Assembly (NCBI GenBank): GCA_012719335.1
Contig: JAAYAO010000058.1
Span: 1 to 15,570, forward strand
Direction: 5' to 3'
Origin: Propionibacterium sp.
GTDB taxonomy: Bacteria; Actinomycetota; Actinomycetes; Propionibacteriales; Propionibacteriaceae
DNA: 15,570 nt
The position numbers were made by a program, and so were the translations under genes. This document shows, in pieces, positions 1 through 5,774 of this stretch (within the stretch, counting starts at the first letter, position 1; every line of letters begins with the position of its first letter). Below the pieces are notes generated by a model that made no database searches, was not told where the DNA came from, and saw nothing but the letters and a program-made list of their open reading frames with translations.

Positions 1-216
1 CACGGCATGGACAACACCATCAACGAGGAGCTGCGTTCGGTGACGATCGCGAACCCGTTCGTGCAGCCGGCCGTCAAGGCACCGACCCCCGGCAAGGGGG
101 TCGGGCGTCCGCCGCACAGCCACACCACCGGCAAGCCGGACCACGCCGACGAGACCGGCGTACCGTCGCACGCCCGGGCACAGATGCCGCACCCGTCGCA
201 GATGAACGAGCGCTGA
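1..216 (+). CDS. C-terminal end of an unrecognised protein (5' truncated by the window)
   Basis: The frame is open from the first base and ends at a TGA at 214-216, so 71 residues of a longer protein are probably visible. An ATG at 7-9 exists, but nothing shows it to be the real start. The tail is rich in Pro, His, Gly and Lys (for example PTPGKGVGRPPHSHTTGKP) and looks disordered. The preceding stretch, DNTINEELRSVTIANPFVQP, may be the edge of a folded domain. I do not recognise the family. It converges on the sdh genes and is followed at once by a strong hairpin at 235-273, consistent with being the real end of a transcribed gene. No function is assigned. Confidence 0.5.
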   Translation, partial: HGMDNTINEELRSVTIANPFVQPAVKAPTPGKGVGRPPHSHTTGKPDHADETGVPSHARAQMPHPSQMNER

Positions 217-234
217 CCTCGGCGAGCACAACGC

Positions 235-273
235 CGCGAAGGCCCGGCCGCATCCCGCGGTCGGGCCTTCGCG
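235..273. terminator. Strong hairpin between convergent genes
   Basis: Bases 235-251 (CGCGAAGGCCCGGCCGC) pair with 257-273 over 17 positions, with one G-U wobble, around the 5-nt loop ATCCC. There is no T-run on either side. Its position 18 bp past one stop codon and 28 bp before the convergent sdhB stop suggests a bidirectional terminator of the U-less kind common in high-GC actinobacteria. The structure is read directly; its activity is inferred. Confidence 0.75.
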
Positions 274-300
274 CTGTGCGGGTACGGGCCGGGATCGGCC

Positions 301-1050
301 TCAGTCGGCCCGTCCCCGGAAGAGGCCGCGGAGCCGTTCCTTGTGCACCGCGGCGACCGCGGTGAGCGGGATTCCGGCCGGGCAGACCTCGACGCATTCG
401 CCGTAGCTGGAACAGGGGCCGAACTCGGTGTCCAACTGGTCGACCACCGCCTTGGAGCGTCTGCCCCGCTCCTGTTCCCCGTGCGGCAACAGCCCCAGAT
501 GGGCCAGTTTGGCGCCGGCGAACAGGTGCGCGGCCCCGTTCGGACAGGCCGCCACACAGGCGCCGCAACCGATACACGCCGCGAAGTCGAGCGCGGCCTC
601 GGCGTCCTCGTGGCCGACCAGCATCGCATCGGCGTCCGGGGCGGTGCCGGTCAGCACGTCGATGTGCCCGCCGGCCTGAATCAGCCGGTCGAGGGCCGAC
701 CGGTCGACGACCAGATCGCGGATCACCGGGAAGCCGGCCGAGCGCAGCGGTTCGATCCGCAGGGTGGTGACCTGCCCGAAGGCCCGCAGGTGTTGGCGAC
801 AGGACGGGGTCTTCGGCACCGGCCCGTGCGGCCGGTCGTTCACGGTGACCCCGCAGGCCCCGCAGATGCCCTCGCGGCAATCCGACTCGAACTGGATCGG
901 TTCGATGCCCTGCTCGGCGAGTTGGTCGTTCAGCCGGTCGAGCAACTCCAGCAGGCTCATCTCGGGGGTGGCGTCGTCGATCAGGTGGGTCTCGAACCGG
1001 CCGGGTTCGGACGGGCCGTCCTGCCGCCAGATCTCCAACTCGACCCTCAT
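301..1050 (-). CDS. sdhB: Succinate dehydrogenase/fumarate reductase iron-sulfur subunit
   Basis: 249 aa. This subunit carries electrons from the flavoprotein to the membrane cytochrome b. The N-terminal domain is a [2Fe-2S] ferredoxin fold with C58, C63, C66 (CREGICGAC) and C84. The C-terminal domain has C159/C162/C165/C169 (CIGCGACVAAC) and C213/C219/C223 (CSSYGECVEVC), the ligands expected for the [4Fe-4S] and [3Fe-4S] clusters. Length and motifs fit the SdhB family of the type with a single five-helix cytochrome b partner. The ATG at 1050-1048 is chosen because it overlaps the sdhA stop by 4 nt (ATGA) and has GTGAGGG upstream at good spacing; an open frame extending further upstream lies inside sdhA. 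It is the last gene of the sdhCAB operon. Confidence 0.96.
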   Translation of the reverse strand: MRVELEIWRQDGPSEPGRFETHLIDDATPEMSLLELLDRLNDQLAEQGIEPIQFESDCREGICGACGVTVNDRPHGPVPKTPSCRQHLRAFGQVTTLRIEPLRSAGFPVIRDLVVDRSALDRLIQAGGHIDVLTGTAPDADAMLVGHEDAEAALDFAACIGCGACVAACPNGAAHLFAGAKLAHLGLLPHGEQERGRRSKAVVDQLDTEFGPCSSYGECVEVCPAGIPLTAVAAVHKERLRGLFRGRAD

Positions 1051-2966
1051 CGGTAATCCCTCACCTGTAGTGGCACCAGGTCGAATCGCAGCGATTCGAG
1101 GTGCCGGATGTGTTGCCCTTCGGGGGTGGTTTCCCAGGCCGAGACGTTGGCCCACTGCTCGTCGTTGCGGCGGGCCTCGCCCTCATCGGTGGCGTACTCC
1201 GCACGGAAGTGGGCGCCGCACGATTCGGTGCGATCCAGGGCGTCGTCGATCATCAACTCGGCCAGTTCGAGGAAGTCGGCCACCCGGCCGGCCTTCTCCA
1301 GCTCCTGGTTGAGCCGGTCGGCGGCCCCGGCCACCTTGACGTCGGCCCAGAACTCCTCGCGCAGGGCGCGCACCTCGTCCCGGGCGGTGCGCAGCCCGGT
1401 GTCGGATCGCGACACCCCGCAGCCCCGATACAGGATCTCGCCCAGTTCGCGGTGGAAGGTCGCCGGACGCCGGGTGCCGTTGTTGGCCAGCAGGGTGTCG
1501 GCCCGGTTCCGCACCGCGGCGATCGCCTCGGTGACCTCGGGCGCATCGGGGGCGATCAACTCGGTGGACGCCCCGACCCCGGCCAGGTAGTTCGGCACCG
1601 AGAAGGGCAGGGTGAACCAGCCGTCCACACAGGCGCTGAGCAGGGAGTTGGCGCCGAGCCGGTTCGCGCCGTGGTAGTTGCTGCCGGCCTCACCACCCAC
1701 GAACAGCCCGTCGATGGTGGTCATCTGGTCGTAGTCGCTCCACAGCCCGCCCATGGTGAAGTGGGCGCCGGGGGCGATCCGCATCGGCACGGTGTACGGG
1801 TCTTCGCCGGTGGCGTCGTAGTACATCTCGAACAGGTTGCCGTAGCGCGAGGCGATGGTGTCGCGGCCGAGTCGTTCGATGGCGTCGCGGAAGTCGAGGT
1901 ACACCGAGTTCTGCAGCGGCCCGACGCCCCGGCCGGCTTCGATCTCGGTGCGCGCGGCCCGGGAGGCGATGTCGCGCGGGGTGAGGTTGCCGTAGGCCGG
2001 GTAGCGGCGTTCGAGGTAGTAGTCGCGTTCGGATTCGGGGATGTCATTGGGGGGACGGTCGTCCCCGGCTGTGCTCGGCACCCAGATCCGTCCGTCATTG
2101 CGCAACGACTCGCTCATCAGAGTGGTCTTGGACTGCCAGTGCGACGACACCGGCAGGGCGGTCGGGTGGAACTGGACGAAGGACGGGCTGGCGAACAGGG
2201 CGCCGCGGCGGTGGGCCCGCCAGGTGGCGGTGGCATTGGAGTTCATCGCCAGGGTGGAGTGGAAGTAGACCGACCCGTAACCCCCGGTGGCCAGCACCAC
2301 CGCATGGGCGGGGTGGGCGGTGATCTCACCGGTGACCAGGTTGCGGGTGACGATGCCCTGCGCCCGGTTGTCGGCGACGATCAGGTCGAGCATCTCGGTG
2401 CGGGTGTGCAGCCGGACGCTGCCGCGCTCGACCTGGCGCAGCAGGGCCTGGGCGGCGGCGATCTGCAACTGCTGGCCGGTCTGCCCGCGGGAGTAGTAGG
2501 TGCGCGACACCTGCACCCCGCCGAAGGAGCGGGTGGCGAGTTGGCCGCCGTATTCGCGGGCGAAGGGGGTGCCGATCGCCTGCAGGTGATCGATCACCCG
2601 AACCGATTCGGTGGCCAGCCGCACCACGTCGGCTTCACGGCCCCGGAAGTCACCGCCCTTGACCGTGTCGACCACGAATCGGGCGATCGAGTCGCCGTCC
2701 ACCTTGCGGGCCCGGGCGGCGTTGATGCCACCGTGGGCGGCCACGCTGTGTGCCCGGCGGGGGGCGTCGTGGAAGGTGAAGCACTCGACCCGATAGCCGA
2801 GTTCGCCCAGTGCGGCCGCGGCACCCGCCCCGGCCAGACCGGTGCCGACCACGATCACGGTGAACTTGCGGCGGTTGGCGGGGCTGACCAGCCGGTAGTC
2901 GGCGCGCCGCCGATCCCAGGCCGTCAGCGGGTCACCCTCGGGCAGACGGGCATCGAGACCGGGCAT
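1047..2966 (-). CDS. sdhA: Succinate dehydrogenase/fumarate reductase flavoprotein subunit
   Basis: 639 aa. Catalytic subunit that interconverts succinate and fumarate with covalently bound FAD, on the cytoplasmic face of the membrane. The Rossmann FAD motif is at about 38-58 (GTGLAGAG at 41-48). H73 in the HSVAAHGGINAA segment is the expected FAD-linking histidine. The HPTA motif at 267-270, TPRDIASRA at 329-337 (R331 is the probable proton-transfer arginine), HFTMGG at 402-407 and NRLGANSLL at 435-443 are family hallmarks. The ATG at 2966 is favoured: it overlaps the sdhC stop by one base (TGATG), and the protein then starts a normal distance before the FAD motif. The same frame stays open to 3404, but that stretch is a shadow of sdhC. 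It is translationally linked to sdhC and sdhB. Confidence 0.97.
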   Translation of the reverse strand: MPGLDARLPEGDPLTAWDRRRADYRLVSPANRRKFTVIVVGTGLAGAGAAAALGELGYRVECFTFHDAPRRAHSVAAHGGINAARARKVDGDSIARFVVDTVKGGDFRGREADVVRLATESVRVIDHLQAIGTPFAREYGGQLATRSFGGVQVSRTYYSRGQTGQQLQIAAAQALLRQVERGSVRLHTRTEMLDLIVADNRAQGIVTRNLVTGEITAHPAHAVVLATGGYGSVYFHSTLAMNSNATATWRAHRRGALFASPSFVQFHPTALPVSSHWQSKTTLMSESLRNDGRIWVPSTAGDDRPPNDIPESERDYYLERRYPAYGNLTPRDIASRAARTEIEAGRGVGPLQNSVYLDFRDAIERLGRDTIASRYGNLFEMYYDATGEDPYTVPMRIAPGAHFTMGGLWSDYDQMTTIDGLFVGGEAGSNYHGANRLGANSLLSACVDGWFTLPFSVPNYLAGVGASTELIAPDAPEVTEAIAAVRNRADTLLANNGTRRPATFHRELGEILYRGCGVSRSDTGLRTARDEVRALREEFWADVKVAGAADRLNQELEKAGRVADFLELAELMIDDALDRTESCGAHFRAEYATDEGEARRNDEQWANVSAWETTPEGQHIRHLESLRFDLVPLQVRDYR

Positions 2967-3694
2967 CACAGCATCCCCGCCAGCACTAAGACCGGGATCA
3001 GGGCGTTGCCGATCAGGATCGCGATGGCCAACACCGCACCGATCGTCACCCACACCAGCCGGAGCCGGCGACCGGTGGCACCGACGTCCTGCAAGACGGT
3101 GCGCCAGCCGTGGAAGACGTGGAGCGCCAGCACGACCATGGAGAGCGCGTAGAAGACGGCCATCGGCACCCGGCTGAAACTGGCGACCAGGTTCTGGTAG
3201 GCGTGCATCGTGCCGTCGGCATCGGCATGGCGGTACGTCTCGGGGGCGAGCGCGGCACCGATGGTCAGGTCGAGCAGGTGGATGATCACGAAGACCAGAA
3301 TGATCACCCCGCCGAGCAGCATGGTACGGGCACCGAAGGCGGTCAGGCCGGTCATCATCCGGCGGCGCCGGTGCGGCCCGCGGGCGGCGCGTCCGCGCAG
3401 CCACAGCATGACCGCGGCGATCAGGTGCACCAGCAGGCTGGTCACCAGCACGACCCGCAGCGTCCAGAGCACCCCGGTGTGCGGAATCAGCGGGTAACCG
3501 ACCTCACGCAGCCATTGGGCGTAGCTGTTGAAGGCCTCGGCCCCCTGGTACACCTTCAGGTTTCCGATCATGTGCACGAAGACGAACGCCACGAAGATCA
3601 CGCCGGTGATCGCCATCGCGAGCTTCAACACGAAGCTGGACGGCCGAGGCCGGCGGTGGGTCTGTCGTTGCTCCTCGGCCCGCAGCACGGTCAT
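2966..3694 (-). CDS. sdhC: Succinate dehydrogenase cytochrome b558 subunit (five-helix, di-haem type)
   Basis: 242 aa. Membrane anchor that passes electrons between the iron-sulfur subunit and the quinone pool. Five hydrophobic segments lie at about 21-43, 73-98, 123-145, 176-197 and 212-239. Four histidines placed like the axial haem ligands of Bacillus SdhC/Wolinella FrdC are present: H41 (FVHMIGN), H90 (LVHLIA), H139 (IIHLLDL) and H192 (LALHVFHG), so two haem b are expected. As in that class, there is no separate SdhD. It is first in the operon, and its stop overlaps the sdhA start by one base. The start at 3694 is supported by a -10 box 7 nt upstream (see promoter). Whether the complex works as a dehydrogenase or a reductase cannot be told from sequence. 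Confidence 0.95.
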   Translation of the reverse strand: MTVLRAEEQRQTHRRPRPSSFVLKLAMAITGVIFVAFVFVHMIGNLKVYQGAEAFNSYAQWLREVGYPLIPHTGVLWTLRVVLVTSLLVHLIAAVMLWLRGRAARGPHRRRRMMTGLTAFGARTMLLGGVIILVFVIIHLLDLTIGAALAPETYRHADADGTMHAYQNLVASFSRVPMAVFYALSMVVLALHVFHGWRTVLQDVGATGRRLRLVWVTIGAVLAIAILIGNALIPVLVLAGML

Positions 3695-3731
3695 GCCCTC
3701 GACCCTAGCCGAGCCGACGAATCACCCGACA
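3695..3731 (-). promoter_or_regulatory. Probable leaderless promoter of the sdhCAB operon
   Basis: On the minus strand TAGGGT (3707-3702) fits the actinobacterial -10 consensus TANNNT and lies 7 nt before the sdhC ATG, which would place transcription start on or next to the A of the ATG. A weak -35 (TGTCGG, 3731-3726) lies 18 nt further upstream. No Shine-Dalgarno sequence separates the two, consistent with a leaderless mRNA. Inference from sequence only. Confidence 0.5.
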
Positions 3732-3754
3732 CACGGACGATCCGGGCCACCCTG

Positions 3755-3882
3755 TTGCGCCGGTTGACCGGGCGCCCTTTTGCGTCGGTCGAGCAGGCGC
3801 GCAGCGCCGTGTGTTGCGTCGGTCGAGCAGGGCCGCAGCGCCGTGTGTTGCGTCGATTGAGCAGGGCCGCAGGCCCGTGTCG
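3755..3882. repeat. Tandem 34-bp repeat, three copies plus a degenerate fourth
   Basis: Units start at 3781, 3815 and 3849, each 34 bp and beginning TGCGTCGGTCGAGCAG. Units 1 and 2 differ only around position 19; unit 3 is more diverged (GATTGAGCAG, AGGCCC). A degenerate partial copy precedes them at 3755-3780. Each unit holds a short palindrome (for example GGGCCGCAGGCCC in unit 3). The core TCGAGCAGGGCCGCAGGCCCGTGTCG style resembles short dispersed intergenic repeats I recall from many actinobacterial genomes. The following TACTGAGCTCGTCGACGTG (3887-3905) also resembles a widespread palindromic repeat (CTGAGCTTGTCGAAG type). No coding function is seen. Confidence 0.8.
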
Positions 3883-3944
3883 GTCGTACTGAGCTCGTCG
3901 ACGTGAAACCAGCAACCCACAAATCCGGCAACACCCACATACGA

Positions 3945-3963
3945 AACCGGCACGATCGAGCCG
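3945..3963. promoter_or_regulatory. Operator-like palindrome, copy 1
   Basis: Contains the 12-mer ACCGGCACGATC (3946-3957). The core CGGCACGATCGAGCCG (3948-3963) is a 16-bp inverted repeat with a single mismatched pair. It lies 61 bp upstream of copy 2. Probable binding site for the HipB-like repressor, inferred from position and symmetry. Confidence 0.55.
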
Positions 3964-4005
3964 CTCCTGACCCGGAAGTGGGTCACCCGACCCACAACAA
4001 CAGCA

Positions 4006-4024
4006 TACCGGCACGATCCTGCCG
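4006..4024. promoter_or_regulatory. Operator-like palindrome, copy 2
   Basis: ACCGGCACGATC at 4007-4018. The core CGGCACGATCCTGCCG (4009-4024) is a 16-bp inverted repeat with a single mismatched pair. It sits just upstream of the candidate -35 box TTGACT (4033-4038). Confidence 0.55.
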
Positions 4025-4032
4025 CTTTCCTC

Positions 4033-4061
4033 TTGACTCCCCAGCACAAGAGGAGGAAACT
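4033..4061 (+). promoter_or_regulatory. Candidate hipBA promoter
   Basis: TTGACT (4033-4038, 5 of 6 to TTGACA), a 17-nt spacer, then GAAACT (4056-4061, a weak -10). The predicted start of transcription falls in or just before operator copy 3, so a repressor bound at copies 2 and 3 would bracket the promoter. The AGGAGG inside the spacer region would lie outside this transcript. Confidence 0.4.
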
Positions 4062-4066
4062 GAACA

Positions 4067-4085
4067 AACCGGCACGATCGAACCG
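4067..4085. promoter_or_regulatory. Operator-like palindrome, copy 3
   Basis: ACCGGCACGATC at 4068-4079. The core CGGCACGATCGAACCG (4070-4085) is the least symmetric of the three. It is exactly 61 bp after copy 2 and ends 12 bp before the hipB start codon. Confidence 0.5.
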
Positions 4086-4097
4086 GATGGAGGCCTC

Positions 4098-4313
4098 GTG
4101 GACGATCCAACCGATCTTCCCGCAGCGGTACGGGCCCGGCGCCGGGCGCTGCGGTTGGGGCAGCGCGACCTGGCCGATCTGGCCAGGGTCTCCGAACGCT
4201 TCGTCCGGGCGGTCGAGGCCGGCAAACCGACCGTCCAACTCGACCGGTTGCGCGCGGTGCTGGACGCCCTGGGCCTGGAACTGCGGGTTACCCTGCGGGG
4301 CGAGCATGACTGA
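4098..4313 (+). CDS. hipB: HipB-like antitoxin, XRE-family helix-turn-helix repressor
   Basis: 71 aa from a GTG start at 4098. The GGAGG at 4089-4093 supports this start, although the spacing is only 4 nt. Almost the whole protein is one Cro/C1-type HTH domain: AVRARRRALRLGQRDLADLARVSERFVRAVEAGKP (about residues 10-44), then a short strand LELRVTLRG (about 59-67) typical of HipB dimers. By family it should neutralise the HipA kinase and repress their shared promoter; E. coli HipB is 88 aa. An in-frame ATG at 3903 would add 65 residues with no domain and would put operators in coding sequence, so it is rejected. Its last 8 bases overlap the start of hipA, the usual antitoxin-first layout. Confidence 0.85.
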   Translation: MDDPTDLPAAVRARRRALRLGQRDLADLARVSERFVRAVEAGKPTVQLDRLRAVLDALGLELRVTLRGEHD

Positions 4314-5505
4314 TCTGCGGCAGGTGCGGCGCGCCACGGTGTTCAAGCAGGGGGTGCCCGCGGCCACCCTGGCCCGCACCGACTCGGGCACCCGATTCAG
4401 CTACCTGCCCGACTATCCCGGCCCGGCGGTGGCCACCACCCTGCCGCTGACCGACGCACCCGAGGAACGGCCCGGCGGCGCGGTGCCCCCGTTCTTCGCC
4501 GGGCTGCTGCCCGAGGGGCGCCGGCTCAGCAACGTGCGCCGGGCCCTGAAGGCCTCCCCCGACGACGAACTGTCCCTGCTGCTGGCGGTGGGGGCCGACC
4601 TGATCGGCGACGTCCAGGTGTTGCCCGAGGGCACCGACCCGCACGAACCGGCCCCGCTGGTGCACCACGGCAAGGACTTCTCCGATGTGTCCTTCCACGA
4701 ACTGTTGGCCGAATCGGGCATCGTCGACCCGGTCGGTATCGCCGGGGTGCAGGACAAGGTGTCGGCCCGGATGTTGTCGGTGCCGATCGCCTCGGCCACC
4801 GAGCGGTACATCCTGAAACTCGATCCGCCGGAGTTCGCCGATGTGGTGCGCAACGAGGAGTACTTCCTGTCGATCGCCCGCCGGTTGCGGCACCCGGTGA
4901 CCCGGGCCCGGGTGGTGCTCGACCGCGACGAGCGCCCGGGCCTGCTGGTGACCCGTTTCGACCGGGTATCCGAGAACGGCACGATGCGCCGGCTGGCGGT
5001 CGAGGACGCGCTGCAGTTGCTCGGGCGGTATCCGGCGGAGAAGTATTCGGTCAGCTCCGAGGAGGTCGCCCGGGCCGTGGGCCGGGTCTGCGCGGCCCGT
5101 CCGGTGGCCCTGCGGGCGGTGTTCCAGCAGTTCGTGTTGGCCTGGTTGACCGGCAACGGCGACCTGCACGCGAAGAACATCTCGGTATTGCGCGACGGCA
5201 ACGAGTGGCGGGTCTCCCCCATCTACGACGTCCCCAGCGGCCTGTTCTACGGCGACCGCACCGCCGCCCTGCCGATGCAGGGCCGGCTGGAGAACCTGGT
5301 GCGGGCCCGCTTCCTGGACTTCGCCGGTGACATCGGGTTGCCCGTCCGGGCCGCCGAAACCGCCATCGCGGAAGTGCTGGCGGTCACCGAGACCGTTCCC
5401 GACGACCTGCGGGCCGGGGCGCTGCCGCTCACCGACCGGGTGGTGCGCGATGCCTGCCGCAGCCTGGAACGGCGCCGCCGCGACATGCTGCCGCCGCAGA
5501 AGTGA
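4306..5505 (+). CDS. hipA: HipA-like serine/threonine kinase toxin
   Basis: 399 aa from the ATG at 4306, overlapping hipB by 8 nt; E. coli HipA is 440 aa. The N-terminal couple_hipA region ends near PPFFAGLLPEGRR (61-73). The kinase core follows: Gly-rich loop GIAGVQDK (144-151), ATP-site lysine K171 in YILK, NEEYF (183-187), RLAVEDALQLLG (229-240), catalytic loop NGDLHAKN (284-291, D286) and metal-binding YDVPSG (307-312, D308). All catalytic residues appear intact. E. coli HipA phosphorylates glutamyl-tRNA synthetase; the target here is unknown. Oddity: the serine in SVAGAQEK that E. coli HipA autophosphorylates (S150) aligns with G144. Both HipA domains are in one protein, so this is a two-gene HipBA and not a HipBST system. 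The adjacent tRNA-Gly is noted, but a functional link is unproven. Confidence 0.92.
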   Translation: MTDLRQVRRATVFKQGVPAATLARTDSGTRFSYLPDYPGPAVATTLPLTDAPEERPGGAVPPFFAGLLPEGRRLSNVRRALKASPDDELSLLLAVGADLIGDVQVLPEGTDPHEPAPLVHHGKDFSDVSFHELLAESGIVDPVGIAGVQDKVSARMLSVPIASATERYILKLDPPEFADVVRNEEYFLSIARRLRHPVTRARVVLDRDERPGLLVTRFDRVSENGTMRRLAVEDALQLLGRYPAEKYSVSSEEVARAVGRVCAARPVALRAVFQQFVLAWLTGNGDLHAKNISVLRDGNEWRVSPIYDVPSGLFYGDRTAALPMQGRLENLVRARFLDFAGDIGLPVRAAETAIAEVLAVTETVPDDLRAGALPLTDRVVRDACRSLERRRRDMLPPQK

Positions 5506-5534
5506 TTGGACAGGAGCCGAGCACCCATTAGACT
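5506..5534 (+). promoter_or_regulatory. Promoter of tRNA-Gly
   Basis: TTGGAC (5506-5511), a 17-nt spacer and TAGACT (5529-5534) form a good vegetative promoter, starting directly after the hipA stop. Transcription should begin near 5541. The leader contains a hairpin GCGCTGG/CCAGCGC (5542-5557) that ends 2 nt before the mature tRNA. Confidence 0.7.
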
Positions 5535-5559
5535 CGGCAGCGCGCTGGTCCCAGCGCAC

Positions 5560-5630
5560 GCGGATGTAGCTCAATGGTAGAGCCCCAGTCTTCCAAACTG
5601 GCTACGCGGGTTCGATTCCCGTCATCCGCT
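5560..5630 (+). tRNA. tRNA-Gly (anticodon UCC)
   Basis: 71 nt plus no encoded CCA. The acceptor stem GCGGATG (5560-5566) pairs perfectly with CATCCGC (5623-5629), and the discriminator is T5630. The D arm is GCTCAATGGTAGAGC. The anticodon stem CCAGT/ACTGG encloses CTTCCAA, giving anticodon TCC, which reads GGA and GGG. The T arm is GCGGG-TTCGATT-CCCGT, with one G-U at its base. It has its own promoter. A 26-bp stretch covering its anticodon arm recurs inverted at 5698-5723. Confidence 0.97.
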
Positions 5631-5665
5631 CTCCTCCCCGGGCCCGCTGTCATCTCGTCGGCGGA

Positions 5666-5684
5666 CCCGCGTCGTGTTCGCGGG
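5666..5684 (+). terminator. Hairpin downstream of tRNA-Gly
   Basis: CCCGCG (5666-5671) pairs with CGCGGG (5679-5684) around a 7-nt loop. It is short, lacks a T-run and lies 35 bp past the tRNA. It could be a weak terminator or processing structure; activity is uncertain. Confidence 0.3.
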
Positions 5685-5697
5685 ATGAATCTCCCTG

Positions 5698-5723
5698 CCG
5701 CGTAGCCAGTTTGGAAGACTGGG
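5698..5723 (-). repeat. Inverted 26-bp copy of the tRNA-Gly anticodon arm
   Basis: These 26 bases are the exact reverse complement of 5584-5609 in the tRNA gene (anticodon arm, variable region and first T-stem bases). Read on the minus strand, the copy continues with a diverged stretch ending in CATCCCGC (5685-5678), reminiscent of the tRNA 3' end. It may be a degenerate 3'-half tRNA remnant in the opposite orientation. It lies in the leader region of the SDR gene. Confidence 0.9.
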
Positions 5724-5760
5724 TACCCGACGCGCCCGGCCCGGGCCGCCGGGTACCCGA
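5721..5760. repeat. Pair of GGGTACCCGA direct repeats 30 bp apart
   Basis: GGGTACCCGA occurs at 5721-5730 and 5751-5760. Its first 8 bases are self-complementary, so the copies can also pair with each other, and the intervening bases include the palindrome GGCCCGGGCC (5738-5747). The second copy abuts the ribosome binding site GGAGAGG (5761-5767) of the SDR gene. This may be a leader structure; no known element was recognised. Confidence 0.6.
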
Positions 5761-5774
5761 GGAGAGGAACCCCG

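Larger units (their letters stand above)
3883..4097. other. Gene-free regulatory region upstream of hipBA
   Basis: About 215 bp, less GC-rich than its surroundings. It holds three operator-like palindromes (listed separately), an unrelated perfect hairpin at 3978-3995 (GTGGGTC, loop ACCC, GACCCAC) that competes with a shorter one (GACCC 3969-3973 with GGGTC 3980-3984), and a 7-bp inverted repeat CCTCTTG 4029-4035 / CAAGAGG 4047-4053. Open frames crossing it on both strands have no recognisable domain and no convincing start, so I do not call them genes. Confidence 0.6.

Noticed and set aside
1101..3152. 683-codon open frame on the + strand opposite sdhA
   Set aside because: Antisense shadow with Gly/Val-rich, motif-free translation; sdhA on the minus strand has full domain support.
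3780..3882. CRISPR array
   Set aside because: The 34-bp units are directly adjacent without unique spacers and no cas genes are present; it is a plain tandem repeat.
3945..4085. CRISPR-like repeats with 61-bp spacing
   Set aside because: The shared sequence is only 12-16 bp, palindromic, and brackets a promoter upstream of a repressor gene; an operator array explains it better.
3903..4097. In-frame ATG extension of hipB upstream to 3903
   Set aside because: It would add 65 residues without domain similarity and place all three operators and the promoter inside the coding sequence; GTG 4098 has a ribosome site and gives a normal HipB length.
4033..4305. Extension of the hipA frame upstream to 4033
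   Set aside because: The frame is merely open through hipB; the added residues are hipB shadow, and ATG 4306 gives the classical overlap.
3705..4391. Long minus-strand open frames across the repeat region and hipB (also 3691-4110)
   Set aside because: They are built from the tandem repeat and the antisense of hipB, have no domain or ribosome site, and cross the operators; typical high-GC shadow frames.
5698..5723. Second functional tRNA-Gly gene on the minus strand
   Set aside because: Only the anticodon arm region is intact; the D arm and 5' acceptor strand are missing and the T arm is degenerate.
5560..5723. Boundaries of an integrated mobile element (attL/attR) at tRNA-Gly
   Set aside because: The duplicate is inverted, only 88 bp away, and no integrase or phage gene is present; at most a relic.
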